Source: Swingsia samuiensis
Lineage (GTDB): Bacteria; Pseudomonadota; Alphaproteobacteria; Acetobacterales; Acetobacteraceae
Direction of reading: 5' to 3'
Length of the DNA stretch: 64,000 nt
Assembly (NCBI RefSeq): GCF_006542355.1
Contig: NZ_CP038141.1
Span: 1,742,001-1,806,000 of the forward strand
Positions 8,692 to 18,203 of the stretch are shown here, piece by piece (positions within the stretch are counted from its first letter, which is position 1; each line of letters opens with the position of its first letter). Under the pieces are notes generated by a model. It was not told where the DNA came from. It was given only the letters and a program-made list of their open reading frames with translations, and searched no databases. The position numbers were made by a program, and so were the translations under genes.

Positions 8692-8792
8692 AAGAATTCT
8701 CTTAAATAACAATAAGTGATTTTCTGAATATGAAAGTAGGTTGCAAAGATGAATAATATGTTAACATTTGAATTAAATTATGTGATTTTAAA

Positions 8793-10499
8793 ATGACGAA
8801 TAATTATTCTTTTGACCCAACCAAAATTGCCTTTGATTATTTAGAGCAGGGACGAACCCTTGATGCAGAAGAACGGTTTCGCTCGCTTTTAAAAACAGAC
8901 CCTCGGCAGCCAGATGCCTTACACGGGATGGCGTGTGTGGCCCGTCATAAGGGGCAGAACGCTACAGCCATTGCCTTGATGGGTTTGGCTTTAAAGAATG
9001 CCGCAGAAGTCTCCCCATCACGGCGTGCTCGTATGCACATCACACTAGGAGCCGCTTTGTTGGAAGAGGGGCATGTCGAACCTGCCCGTGCCGCCTTATC
9101 TGTTGCAACCGTATTACAACCGGCAGACCACCGTGCTCATGCCGCATTGGCTCAAGCATTGTTGGTGTTAAATCGTCGTGATGAAGCGATGGCTTCATTG
9201 CAGGTTGCTGCTGATCTTGCGTCTCACGATCAGATATATTTGACGCAATTAGGACAGTTATCCCTTGAAGATGGCTTGCTGAAACAGAGTATTCGCTATT
9301 TTGAGGAGGCTGTTCGCAGTGGCGCCAATGATGGTGCTGCATGGGCGAACCTTGGTGCCGCTCTTTTCTCTGACCGCCAATTTGAAAAAGCTCAAGAAGT
9401 CTTGGGGAAAGCCGAAAAATTAGGGGCAAAAACAGCAGAAACCTATAATAATCTTGGCTTGGTACAGATGGCTTTAGGTGATTTGTCGGCAGCCAAGCAA
9501 AGTTTAATTAAGGCTCTGACCTTAAGACCTCATGATGCCCGTATTGCAAACAGTTTAGGTACGGCTTTAATGGAGCTAGGAGATGAGGAAAAGGCTCAAG
9601 ATCTCTTTGAGTGCATCGTTAAAGAGACGACCGGATATGATGGAAATCAAGCCCGTTTTAACTTGGCAACCCTCTTATTAGGGAAAGGTGAGTTTGAAAA
9701 AGGCTGGGTTAATTTTGAGAGTAGACATTCCTTATTAGGCTATCAGCCTGCACTACCTGTCTGGAAAGGGGATCAAGGCGAGACACCTGTTCTCGTGACG
9801 GCGGAGCAAGGCCTCGGAGATAGCCTTCAGTTTTTACGTTTTCTGAAGAGTGCTTCAAAGAAACGCCCATTAGAATTAGATTTTCCAGCAGCATCACTAA
9901 CAGATTACATGCCAGATTTGGAGAAGGCGCGTGTTGTAATTGGAAAAACAGGTCGAGCAAAATCTGAGGTGAGTTTATTAAGCCTGCCTTATATTTTAAA
10001 TGAAAAAGAAGCGCCTTCATCCACTCCTTATGTGATGATGAATATAGAGCCTGATCATCGGCGTATTGGGCTGTGTTGGTCGGGAAACGCATCGTATCAA
10101 TTTGATCGGCGTCGTTCTATTCCTGTTGAGTTGTTTGAGCCGTTTAAAGAGCTTGCATCCGATGTTGATTTTGTTGCTCTACAACCGGGCGAACACCCAG
10201 ACTGGATGCACAAAATCTCCTCTTTTGAAACAATTACAGACCTTGCCGTCGCTGTCGCGAAGTGCTCGTTGGTGATAAGCGTTGATACGCTTGTTGCACA
10301 TATGGCGGGAGCACAAGGCCGCCCCCTATGGCTGTTAAACCGATTTGGAGGAGACTGGCGTTGGAAAAATATTGAATGGTATCAAAATGTTAAACAATTT
10401 CGCCCAGATGGATCTCAAAGCCCTTATGAAGGCTGGAAATCCGTTATTGCAAAAGTAAAGAAAGAACTTAGAGAACAGCTAAATGCTCATCATTTGTGA
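8793..10499 (+). CDS. TPR protein with C-terminal glycosyltransferase-like domain
   Basis: 568 residues. The first 290 or so form tandem tetratricopeptide repeats (for example AWANLGAALFSDRQFEKAQEVLGKAEKLG, then AETYNNLGLVQMALGDLSAAKQSL). The C-terminal half resembles glycosyltransferase family 9/41-like domains: AEQGLGDSLQFLRF near residue 345, GLCWSGN near 427, DRRRSIPVELF, and a terminal SVDTLVAHMAGAQGRPLWLL...WRW segment. Such TPR-GT proteins may glycosylate proteins or surface structures, but the substrate is unknown. The C-terminus overlaps the end of the opposing glnD by 32 bases. No good Shine-Dalgarno sequence precedes the ATG. Confidence 0.78.
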   Translation: MTNNYSFDPTKIAFDYLEQGRTLDAEERFRSLLKTDPRQPDALHGMACVARHKGQNATAIALMGLALKNAAEVSPSRRARMHITLGAALLEEGHVEPARAALSVATVLQPADHRAHAALAQALLVLNRRDEAMASLQVAADLASHDQIYLTQLGQLSLEDGLLKQSIRYFEEAVRSGANDGAAWANLGAALFSDRQFEKAQEVLGKAEKLGAKTAETYNNLGLVQMALGDLSAAKQSLIKALTLRPHDARIANSLGTALMELGDEEKAQDLFECIVKETTGYDGNQARFNLATLLLGKGEFEKGWVNFESRHSLLGYQPALPVWKGDQGETPVLVTAEQGLGDSLQFLRFLKSASKKRPLELDFPAASLTDYMPDLEKARVVIGKTGRAKSEVSLLSLPYILNEKEAPSSTPYVMMNIEPDHRRIGLCWSGNASYQFDRRRSIPVELFEPFKELASDVDFVALQPGEHPDWMHKISSFETITDLAVAVAKCSLVISVDTLVAHMAGAQGRPLWLLNRFGGDWRWKNIEWYQNVKQFRPDGSQSPYEGWKSVIAKVKKELREQLNAHHL

Positions 10500-13317
10500 G
10501 TGTTTGAGGTGTGAGGGAGTTTAAGAGAACTTTTTTTATTTTATTCAACCGTGCGGTATCAATAATTTTCATTCCTATGTGATCAGATACATAGAAAACA
10601 TCCACAGCGCGCATACCGTAAGTTGTAATATGAGCAGATGAGATTTGGAGTGATTGCTCACTGAGTGAGGTGGTTACATCATGAAGCAGACCTGGGCGGT
10701 CGCGCCCATTGATTTCGACCACGGTAAAGCGATCTGATGCTGTATTATCAATAACAACCCGAGGTGGAACATGAATGGCTCGTAAGCGGCGGGATGTTCC
10801 TTTATGGCGTGTTTCAGAAATTTCTTTTTTAAGATCAATCGTGTTGAGCAAAGCCTGTTCAACCAAGTTTTTGAGACGTTCTACATGGTGAGGATCTTCG
10901 AAGGATTGACCATCCCTGTCTTGAATCCAAAAGGTATCCAACGCCATGCCGTTGCTTAATGTGTGAATACGTGCATCGACAATAGACACCCCAGCAATCG
11001 CCAGTGCGCCTGCGATTTGGGCGAAGAGGCCAGAATGGTCTTGGCATAAAACAGTTAACTCGGTTACGCCGCGGTCTAGAATGGAATATGCTTCAACACG
11101 AATATCCGAATTATCTTCTTGTGCTTTATGGATCATGTGGGCATGGCGCATATGGGTATCTGTATCGAACCCTAACCAATACCCGGGATAACCTAGGGCT
11201 AGAAAACGTGAAATAGTTTCTTCAGGAAGAAGGGAAGCAAGGCCGTCCCGTGCTAATTCACGGGCATGGGCGACACGTCCATCTTGTTCTGTTGCGGCAA
11301 GGCCACCTTCCAGAACTTCTGCTACACGAGAGAAGAGCTCTTTTAAAAGAGTTGCTTTCCAAGCATTCCAGACTTTGGGGCTTACAGCACGCATATCCGC
11401 AATGGTGAGCAGCAGAAGAAGGCGGAGGCGTTCAGGGGACTGGATTGTATCGGCTAGATCTAAGATCGTCCGTGGATCATCAATGTCCCGTGTAAATGCT
11501 GTTTGAGAAAGCAGAAGATGGTGTAAAATAAGCCACGAAACGGTGTCTGTTTCTTCAGGATCAAGCCCTAATTGGGGGCAAATAGTTAAAGCGAGGTCAG
11601 CCCCTATTTCAGAGTGATCACCGCCTCGGCCTTTTGCAATGTCGTGGAGCAGGGTTGCAACATATAAAACCCGTCGTGAGTGAAGGCCTTTGGCAATCGT
11701 ATATGCAAATGGAATTTCATCAGCCATGTGTCCGGCTTCAATTTGCCCCATGATACGCACAGCTTCGACCGTATGCTCATCAACGGTATAGATGTGGTAG
11801 CTATCAAATTGCATTTGTCCCACGATTTTAGACCAGTCTGGTAAGAGACGTCCAAGCAGGTCTGTTTCATTCAGAATCGGCAGCCAAAAGGGGATTGCTT
11901 TTGTTGTGTCGGCGCTGGGCTCACATAAGAGGTTAAGAAAAATTTCTGATGTTTCAGGGTCGTCACGTAATTCAATGGCATAACGTGCGTTTCTGATGAG
12001 TTGTTGAATGGCTAAGGGGTGTAATTTTAAATTGTTTTTGCGCGCACAGTCTAACATTCGGAACATATCACGTGGATTATGCTCGAATGTGTTTGGAGTA
12101 GGGGGGCATATATAATTGGCGATACGACAGAAGTTTTTAGGCCCTGGCATAACATCTGAAGACATTTCACCATGTTGTTCTTGAAAGCCCATTATAATGG
12201 TAGGTTGAAGCACATGCGTAAGCCGCATGACATCCCGGGCGGTCAAAAAATAATGACGCATGAAACGCTCAACACCCCGTTGGCGCCCGTGTGTGGCATA
12301 ACCCATGCGCCCGCCAATAACGGGTTGAACGTCAAACGTGAGCCGCTCTTCTCCTCTTCCCGTAATGTAGTGAAGATGTAAGCGAACCGTCCATAAAAAT
12401 TCCCACGCCCGAAGAGCACGATGGGCTTCGCGTGAGGTGATAAACCCAAAGGAAGCAAAAGCCGGAGTAGGAATTAAAGGAGGGGCTTCTTCAAGAGGGC
12501 CGGGTTGAAAGGTAATTGGGCACCCTAGAGCGGCGCGTCCGATCCAGTTAAGGGTTTGTAGATCCCGTAAGCTGCCCCGTCCTTCTTTAATGTTTGGTTC
12601 TACGACGTAGGGATTGTCTCCAAAGCGGGCATGACGGTTGAAACGCTCATTTATTTGGTCTTGAAGAAATTTTGATAAATTATCGTTTTGAAGAGCAATA
12701 CTCAGGCTTTCCCGCAATTGTTGGGCAAGTGTAAAATCACCATAGAGGGGACGTAAATCCAAAAGGGCTGTTTGGATTGTGAGGTCGGTAGCGGCGTCTT
12801 TTACGCTTCCTTGAACAGAACGTGTGGCATGGCCCACGCGAAGGCCTAAATCCCATAAGGCATACAGAATGAACTCAATACGGGACGTAATCGCTTTGCT
12901 GGGCTCTTCTGCAGTTAAAAATAGAATATCAATATCACTAAACGGAGCGAGAAGGCCGGCTCCATAGCCTCCTGTTGCACATAGGCAGAAAGCTTCATCA
13001 GATGTGGGGTTATACAGTTCAGAGAGTTTGGCCAGTGTTGCGACAACACTATCTGCTTGCGTTGCCAGCGCGTGCGCTGCTTCTATCCCTGATAAACGTC
13101 GTTCTTCAAAATCCCGCCGAATATCGGCGCGGCCATTTCCCAAAAAACGGCGCAGAACATTAAGAATTTCTTCCCGTGGTGCAGGTTTTTTCTCAACGTC
13201 ATCATAAAGTAAAGTATGCAAAGATTGTATCATAGCATTTGAACGCGGGGCAGAATTATGAAGAGAATCAGGCAAAGATGTTGAATGATTGTCGCTCCAA
13301 TAAAAAGTTTTTTTCAA
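10468..13317 (-). CDS. glnD: Bifunctional PII uridylyltransferase/uridylyl-removing enzyme
   Basis: 949-residue nitrogen sensor that uridylylates PII proteins when nitrogen is short and removes UMP when glutamine is high. Domain order is normal: nucleotidyltransferase with GGYGAGLLAPFSDID (Asp128, Asp130 as metal ligands), a central HD hydrolase domain (LLHDIAKGRGGDHSEIG, around residue 540), and two C-terminal ACT domains (starting near 752 and 863) for glutamine sensing. It starts 3 bases after mutS ends. The N-terminus carries about 30 extra residues (Ser/Asn-rich) of doubtful use, so Met29 could be the true start. Confidence 0.95.
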   Translation of the reverse strand: MKKTFYWSDNHSTSLPDSLHNSAPRSNAMIQSLHTLLYDDVEKKPAPREEILNVLRRFLGNGRADIRRDFEERRLSGIEAAHALATQADSVVATLAKLSELYNPTSDEAFCLCATGGYGAGLLAPFSDIDILFLTAEEPSKAITSRIEFILYALWDLGLRVGHATRSVQGSVKDAATDLTIQTALLDLRPLYGDFTLAQQLRESLSIALQNDNLSKFLQDQINERFNRHARFGDNPYVVEPNIKEGRGSLRDLQTLNWIGRAALGCPITFQPGPLEEAPPLIPTPAFASFGFITSREAHRALRAWEFLWTVRLHLHYITGRGEERLTFDVQPVIGGRMGYATHGRQRGVERFMRHYFLTARDVMRLTHVLQPTIIMGFQEQHGEMSSDVMPGPKNFCRIANYICPPTPNTFEHNPRDMFRMLDCARKNNLKLHPLAIQQLIRNARYAIELRDDPETSEIFLNLLCEPSADTTKAIPFWLPILNETDLLGRLLPDWSKIVGQMQFDSYHIYTVDEHTVEAVRIMGQIEAGHMADEIPFAYTIAKGLHSRRVLYVATLLHDIAKGRGGDHSEIGADLALTICPQLGLDPEETDTVSWLILHHLLLSQTAFTRDIDDPRTILDLADTIQSPERLRLLLLLTIADMRAVSPKVWNAWKATLLKELFSRVAEVLEGGLAATEQDGRVAHARELARDGLASLLPEETISRFLALGYPGYWLGFDTDTHMRHAHMIHKAQEDNSDIRVEAYSILDRGVTELTVLCQDHSGLFAQIAGALAIAGVSIVDARIHTLSNGMALDTFWIQDRDGQSFEDPHHVERLKNLVEQALLNTIDLKKEISETRHKGTSRRLRAIHVPPRVVIDNTASDRFTVVEINGRDRPGLLHDVTTSLSEQSLQISSAHITTYGMRAVDVFYVSDHIGMKIIDTARLNKIKKVLLNSLTPQTLTNDEHLAVL

Positions 13318-13320
13318 GCC

Positions 13321-15951
13321 CTATTCTCCTATTTCTAAGCGTTTAATGAGATATAATTTTTCGAGAGCCTCTTTAGGGGAGAGTTCATCAGGATTTAGAG
13401 AAGATATAAGTTCTAAAATGTTAGAATGATTAGGCGGTACTGAAGGAATGTGTTCATCACGCTGGTCGGGCAACGTGTCTTCAAAAAGAGGGAGGGAAGA
13501 ACGTGCCTGAACCTGTTCTTTTTCGAGAGATGCTAATAAACGAGAGGCACGTGTAATAACACTCTGCGGAATTCCAGCTAGTTTCGCAACATGTAATCCC
13601 CAGCTTTTTCGAGCAGAACCTGGTTTAACTTCATGTTGAAATATAACTTCGCCCCGCCATTCCTTAACGGCCATGGTATACGGAGCAAGGCGGGGTAAAA
13701 ATTCTGTTAATGCTCCTAATTCATGAAAATGAGTAGCAAAAATAGTACGTGAGCCCAGTTGCGTATGAAGTGCTTCTAAAGTAGCCCAAGCGATCGATAA
13801 GCCATCAAGAGTAGCAGTGCCACGACCAATTTCATCCACAACGACAAGAGATTTTGGCCCCGCTTGATTGAGGATTGCGGCCGTTTCTGTCATTTCAACC
13901 ATAAAGGTGGACCTGCCGCGAGCAAGGTCATCCGCACCGCCGACACGTGAGAAAAGACGGTCAACGACCCCAATCTGTGCACTTTTTGCCGGAACAGGAA
14001 GCCCCGCTTGTGCCAAAATCACGGCAAGAGCATTTTGGCGCAGGAAAGTTGATTTTCCAGCCATGTTGGGGCCTGTAAGAAGCATGACACGCTGGTCAGC
14101 TTGAAGGTTGCAGTCATTGGGGATGAAGCGGGCATCCGCGCTTCCACTTTCGAGAAGTGCTGCCTCTACAACGGGATGGCGACACGCTTTTAAAGAAAAT
14201 TCTGTTCCCTCTGTAACTGTGGGACAAGTCCACTCATCATTTTCAGATAAAATTGCGCATGAGGATAAGACATCCAGCAACGCAAGCATTTCAGCAATTT
14301 CATCCAGCTCTGGTGTGTTGAGAATGTCTTGAGACAGTTCGTTAAAGATCTGCCGTTCAAGAGCAGATGCCTTATCAGCAGCTTCAAGAATAGATCGATC
14401 AAGTTCGGCAAGTTCTTCCGTTGAAAAACGCGCTAAATTAGCGGTGCCTTGGCGGAAAGAGAGCTCAGGTCTGTCTTTTAGTTTTTTTCCAGCGGCTGCA
14501 GGTGTTTCAATAACATAGCCGAGTTGGGAGTGATGGCGGATTTTGAGGGTAGTGATTCCATATTTTTCTGAAAGCTGGCTTTGCATTGCAGCGACAATTC
14601 GTCGGCTTTCATCTCGCAGGGTTCGAAAGTGGTCCAGCTCTTTATGAAAGCCCGTTGCAATGAACCCACCATCTTCAATACGCGCAGGTAAATTCTCTGC
14701 AAGAGCGGTTTTCAGTTTGGTTAAAAGAGTTTCTGCGCGTTGATAAAGACCAGTTGTTAAGGTCTGTATAAGAGGGGGCGCTTCGTCATTGCATAATGGT
14801 TTGAGGAAATCGGTAAAATGATCTGCGGCAATTAAAGTATCTCGAATAGTAGCGAGATCACGCGGCTGTCCACGGTTGGAGGATAAGCGGCCAAGCGCGC
14901 GCGCTGGATCGGGTGTTTTCTTTAGGATCTGGCTTAAAGAATGAATTAAATCAGGTGATTTATTGAGCCAAAGCCAAGCGTGTTGGCGGTCTGTAATTAG
15001 GGCTGCATTTGTTAAGGGAGCTGCAATCCATTGAGCGAGTAAGCGAGACCCGGCAGCTGTCACCGTACGTGAAACGGCGTTGAGTAAGCTATATTTTGTA
15101 TCACCATCGCGTGTTTTTAAAAGGTCTAAACTTGCACGTGTTGCAGGATCAATACCGAGAATGCCGCTTATGCCCTGAGGAATAGGGCGTGAAAGGCGTG
15201 GTAGTGCACCTGCTTGGCTGCGTTGAATGTAATTGAGAGCCATCGCACATGCGATGGCCTGTTCCTCCGAAAAATCTCCTAGAGCATCAATCTGCGCTAC
15301 ATCATAAGCCCGAGCAATCAGGGTTCGTGCACTATCGAGGGATGGAATAGACGCGACGGGAGCAAGACGGAGTGAAAAATCGGGTGGAATAAGAGGGGGA
15401 TCAGAAAGAATTTCTGCGGGGTCTAGCCGTGCGATCAGTTCAGGAAGAGATGTTTTTTCAATAGATGTTGTTTCAAATGAACCTGTGGAAATATCGATCC
15501 ACGCTGCGCCGATCGTTTTTGAACGTTTATTTGTGCCGAGTGCAATAGCAAGCAGAAGGTTCGCTTGCCCGGCTTCTAAAAGTTCATCTTCCGTTAAGGT
15601 TCCAGGAGTGACAACGCGAACGATAGCGCGTGGTAAAGGCCCTTTTTGTCCTTTTTGAGGAGATTGTGTTTGCTCTGCCACGGCAACACGAAACCCTCTG
15701 CGAATTAAGCGTGATAAATAAGCCGGCGCCGCTGCATATGGAACCCCACACATGGGGATAGGCTCTCCATTATGAGAGCCTCGGCTCGTCAGGGCGATAT
15801 CAAGAGCCATTGCCGCTGCCTGAGCATCTGCAAAGAATAACTCGTAAAAATCTCCCATGCGGAAGAAAAGTAAAGCATCGGGTTCTTGATGCTTTAGTTC
15901 AAACCACTGCGCCATGGCAGGAGAAGCATTTTCAGCAGATGGCAGAGGCAT
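13321..15951 (-). CDS. mutS: DNA mismatch repair protein MutS
   Basis: 876 residues, full length. The mismatch-wedge motif is GDFYELF (Phe35, Glu37). The ATPase domain has Walker A GPNMAGKST near residue 625 and Walker B VVVDEIGRGT near 705, followed by the ATHFHEL segment. The C-terminus ends in the helical region typical of MutS (LNPDELSPKEALEKLY). MutS recognises mismatches and recruits MutL. It lies between murJ and glnD on the same strand, and the mutS-glnD pairing is usual in alphaproteobacteria. Confidence 0.97.
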   Translation of the reverse strand: MPLPSAENASPAMAQWFELKHQEPDALLFFRMGDFYELFFADAQAAAMALDIALTSRGSHNGEPIPMCGVPYAAAPAYLSRLIRRGFRVAVAEQTQSPQKGQKGPLPRAIVRVVTPGTLTEDELLEAGQANLLLAIALGTNKRSKTIGAAWIDISTGSFETTSIEKTSLPELIARLDPAEILSDPPLIPPDFSLRLAPVASIPSLDSARTLIARAYDVAQIDALGDFSEEQAIACAMALNYIQRSQAGALPRLSRPIPQGISGILGIDPATRASLDLLKTRDGDTKYSLLNAVSRTVTAAGSRLLAQWIAAPLTNAALITDRQHAWLWLNKSPDLIHSLSQILKKTPDPARALGRLSSNRGQPRDLATIRDTLIAADHFTDFLKPLCNDEAPPLIQTLTTGLYQRAETLLTKLKTALAENLPARIEDGGFIATGFHKELDHFRTLRDESRRIVAAMQSQLSEKYGITTLKIRHHSQLGYVIETPAAAGKKLKDRPELSFRQGTANLARFSTEELAELDRSILEAADKASALERQIFNELSQDILNTPELDEIAEMLALLDVLSSCAILSENDEWTCPTVTEGTEFSLKACRHPVVEAALLESGSADARFIPNDCNLQADQRVMLLTGPNMAGKSTFLRQNALAVILAQAGLPVPAKSAQIGVVDRLFSRVGGADDLARGRSTFMVEMTETAAILNQAGPKSLVVVDEIGRGTATLDGLSIAWATLEALHTQLGSRTIFATHFHELGALTEFLPRLAPYTMAVKEWRGEVIFQHEVKPGSARKSWGLHVAKLAGIPQSVITRASRLLASLEKEQVQARSSLPLFEDTLPDQRDEHIPSVPPNHSNILELISSLNPDELSPKEALEKLYLIKRLEIGE

Positions 15952-16020
15952 AAATGTGCCGATGGCTTACACTCCAAAAGCGAAAAAAGGGATAAAAAAC
16001 AAGGTAAAGCAAAATACATT

Positions 16021-16050
16021 TTTTCTGCTGATCTGTGAACCAGCAGAAAA
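16021..16050. terminator. Inverted repeat after murJ, possible terminator
   Basis: Perfect 10-bp arms TTTTCTGCTG (16021-16030) and CAGCAGAAAA (16041-16050) with a 10-base loop, located just past the murJ stop. On the minus strand the hairpin is followed by AATGTATTTT rather than a clean T tract, so its termination strength is doubtful. Confidence 0.45.
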
Positions 16051-16056
16051 GAGTTC

Positions 16057-17613
16057 TTAGCCTGATCTTTTTCGTGCGATGCGTCTTTGCAACGCTGCTT
16101 TGACATCTCGGATCTTAATAATCTTAAGCCGATCAAGAGCAATAACGTAAACGAGGCCACCAAAAGATATAAGAGACATGACGCCGATAAACCGTTCCAA
16201 TCCATGCCACATTAACAGATTGGGCATAAGAAATTTACGAGCCGCTACAATCCATAACGCCATGAGAAGAGAGGCGCCCAAGATGCATAAGGAGCGGTTG
16301 CGGAGCTTGGGGTCGAGACTAAACATTCCTCGACGATGAAGGATAATGGCTAATATTCCAACATTGACAAAAGCAGCTAATGTGCTGGCAAGAGGCGGGC
16401 CTATATGGGCTAAAGGACGGTAAAGTAAAAGATTAAGGACAAGGTTTAGCCCTAAGGTAAAGAAGCCAATACGAACAGGTGTTGCGGTGTCCCCTGAAGC
16501 AAAGAATCCGGGAGATAGAACTTTGATAAGAATGAAAGCAGGGAGCCCGAGTGCGTAAGCTTGGAGAGATTGTCCAGACAGAATAGCGTCTTCTGTTGTA
16601 AAATGCCCAAACCTGAACAAAGCCGCCATGATATAAGGAGCAAGGGAAATCAAGCCCATCATGGCAGGCAGCGTTAGTAGGAGCGTATAATCAATGGCAC
16701 GATTTAGGCTTGTATGAACAGATTCCCGGTCATTGTTTGCGATATGTTTGGTGAGGAGTGGTAATAAAGCGGTACCTGCTGCGGACCCTAAAACCCCTAA
16801 AGGTAGTTGGTTGATACGATCAGCAAAATAAAGGAGGGAAGGTGCACCTGCTGGTAGTTGAGAAGCAATGATACCATCAATTGTAAGGTTGAGTTGCGTC
16901 ACGCCAGATCCAACAAGCCCGGGGCCCATACGCCGAAGCAGTGCTTTAATGTCTTTGGAGAAAGAAGGCCGAACTAAGTGAGGGGCGATTCCTAGGCGAT
17001 GAGCAGCCCAATAAAGGGCACCTAATTGCACAAACCCTGATATGGTTACTCCCCAAGCACTGGAAACGGCAGTATTATGCCAAAGATAAGCACCCGCTAA
17101 AATAGCAACAATACCAATAATATTGAAGGTAACGTAGGCAGCAGAGGCCGCTCCAAACTTTCCTCTTCCGTTAAGGACGCCAGAAACTAAGGCGGCCGCA
17201 CAGATCAGTACCATATAGGGAAATGTAATGCGTGTAAGAGCGACAGCTTCGGTAAAGCGAAAGCCTGTATATCCCCATGCAATGACGTGGATAATACTTG
17301 GCATAAAGATTTCAGCCAAGACGGTTAGAACCACGAGCCAAGCGACAAGAGCTGACAGTGCTTGCCCTGCAAACTGAAGGGCTGCTGCTTGCCCCTCTTT
17401 TTCATATTTTGCCGTAAACATAGGGACGAAGGCTGCGTTAAAAGCCCCCTCGCCAAAGAGACGACGAAACATGTTTGGTAAGCGTAATGCCGTTAAATAG
17501 GCATCCTGAAGGGGGCCAGCTCCCAAAAAAATGGCTAAAAGCTGGTCACGTATGAGGCCGAGAACACGCGAAAGCATGGTCCAGCTGCCAACGGTCAAGA
17601 AGTTACGAAGCAT
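16057..17613 (-). CDS. murJ: Lipid II flippase MurJ
   Basis: 518-residue polytopic membrane protein of the MVF/MATE type with about 14 predicted spans. The N-terminus (MLRNFLTVGSWTMLSRVLGLIRDQL) and the following RLPNMFRRLFGEGAFNAAFVPMF are the MurJ hallmark, with the conserved Arg residues near positions 17-22 and 50-53. It moves lipid II across the inner membrane for peptidoglycan synthesis. It is upstream of mutS on the same strand. The C-terminus is short and basic (RRIARKRSG). Confidence 0.95.
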   Translation of the reverse strand: MLRNFLTVGSWTMLSRVLGLIRDQLLAIFLGAGPLQDAYLTALRLPNMFRRLFGEGAFNAAFVPMFTAKYEKEGQAAALQFAGQALSALVAWLVVLTVLAEIFMPSIIHVIAWGYTGFRFTEAVALTRITFPYMVLICAAALVSGVLNGRGKFGAASAAYVTFNIIGIVAILAGAYLWHNTAVSSAWGVTISGFVQLGALYWAAHRLGIAPHLVRPSFSKDIKALLRRMGPGLVGSGVTQLNLTIDGIIASQLPAGAPSLLYFADRINQLPLGVLGSAAGTALLPLLTKHIANNDRESVHTSLNRAIDYTLLLTLPAMMGLISLAPYIMAALFRFGHFTTEDAILSGQSLQAYALGLPAFILIKVLSPGFFASGDTATPVRIGFFTLGLNLVLNLLLYRPLAHIGPPLASTLAAFVNVGILAIILHRRGMFSLDPKLRNRSLCILGASLLMALWIVAARKFLMPNLLMWHGLERFIGVMSLISFGGLVYVIALDRLKIIKIRDVKAALQRRIARKRSG

Positions 17614-17661
17614 AAAACGCTTTTACGTTATTCTGACCGTTAGGAACATATTTATAATAAA

Positions 17662-18153
17662 TTATTCTAAAACGCGGTGAATAACTTCTTCAACGCGTGA
17701 GGAAGCAGGTTTCGTCAGAGGGGAAAACCAACGAACAAGTTTTCCGTCACGGTTAATGAGATATTTATAAAAATTCCAACGTGGCTGAGATAGAAAACCT
17801 CCTTCCTGTTGGAGCCATTTGAAGAGAGGGATTGCTTGTTTGCCTTTTACAGGAGATTTTTCAGCCATTGGAAAGGAAACACCATAATTGCGTGTGCAAA
17901 AACCTTGGATCTCTTTGCCAGAAGTGAATTCTTGCTCTCCAAAATCATTCGAAGGGACGCCTAATATGACCAACCCGTTCTCATCCTCAGCGCCGTAGCG
18001 CGACCATAGATGCTGTAAATCTTCGTATTGAGGGGTAAAACCACATTTGGACGCCGTATTAACAATCATGATTGGGCGGCCTCGAAAAGAGGAAAGGTCG
18101 ATGGTCTCTCCAGACAAGCTGTTTAGTTTGAAGTCATAAATGGTTTTTGGCAT
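17662..18153 (-). CDS. Glutathione peroxidase family (cysteine type)
   Basis: 163 residues, thioredoxin fold. The peroxidatic residue is Cys37 in NTASKCGFT (no selenocysteine). The rest of the tetrad region is visible as PSNDFGEQE and WNFYKYLI. In bacteria these cysteine enzymes usually reduce organic or hydrogen peroxides with thioredoxin or glutathione. It sits between gpsA and murJ on the same strand. An aerobic oxidiser of sugars and alcohols would have use for it, as for the haem peroxidase at 26.5 kb, but that link is inference. Confidence 0.93.
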   Translation of the reverse strand: MPKTIYDFKLNSLSGETIDLSSFRGRPIMIVNTASKCGFTPQYEDLQHLWSRYGAEDENGLVILGVPSNDFGEQEFTSGKEIQGFCTRNYGVSFPMAEKSPVKGKQAIPLFKWLQQEGGFLSQPRWNFYKYLINRDGKLVRWFSPLTKPASSRVEEVIHRVLE

Positions 18154-18203
18154 TTGCTTGTCTCCCCTAATTCGACAATCACTATAAAGGGTTGGATCTG
18201 TTA

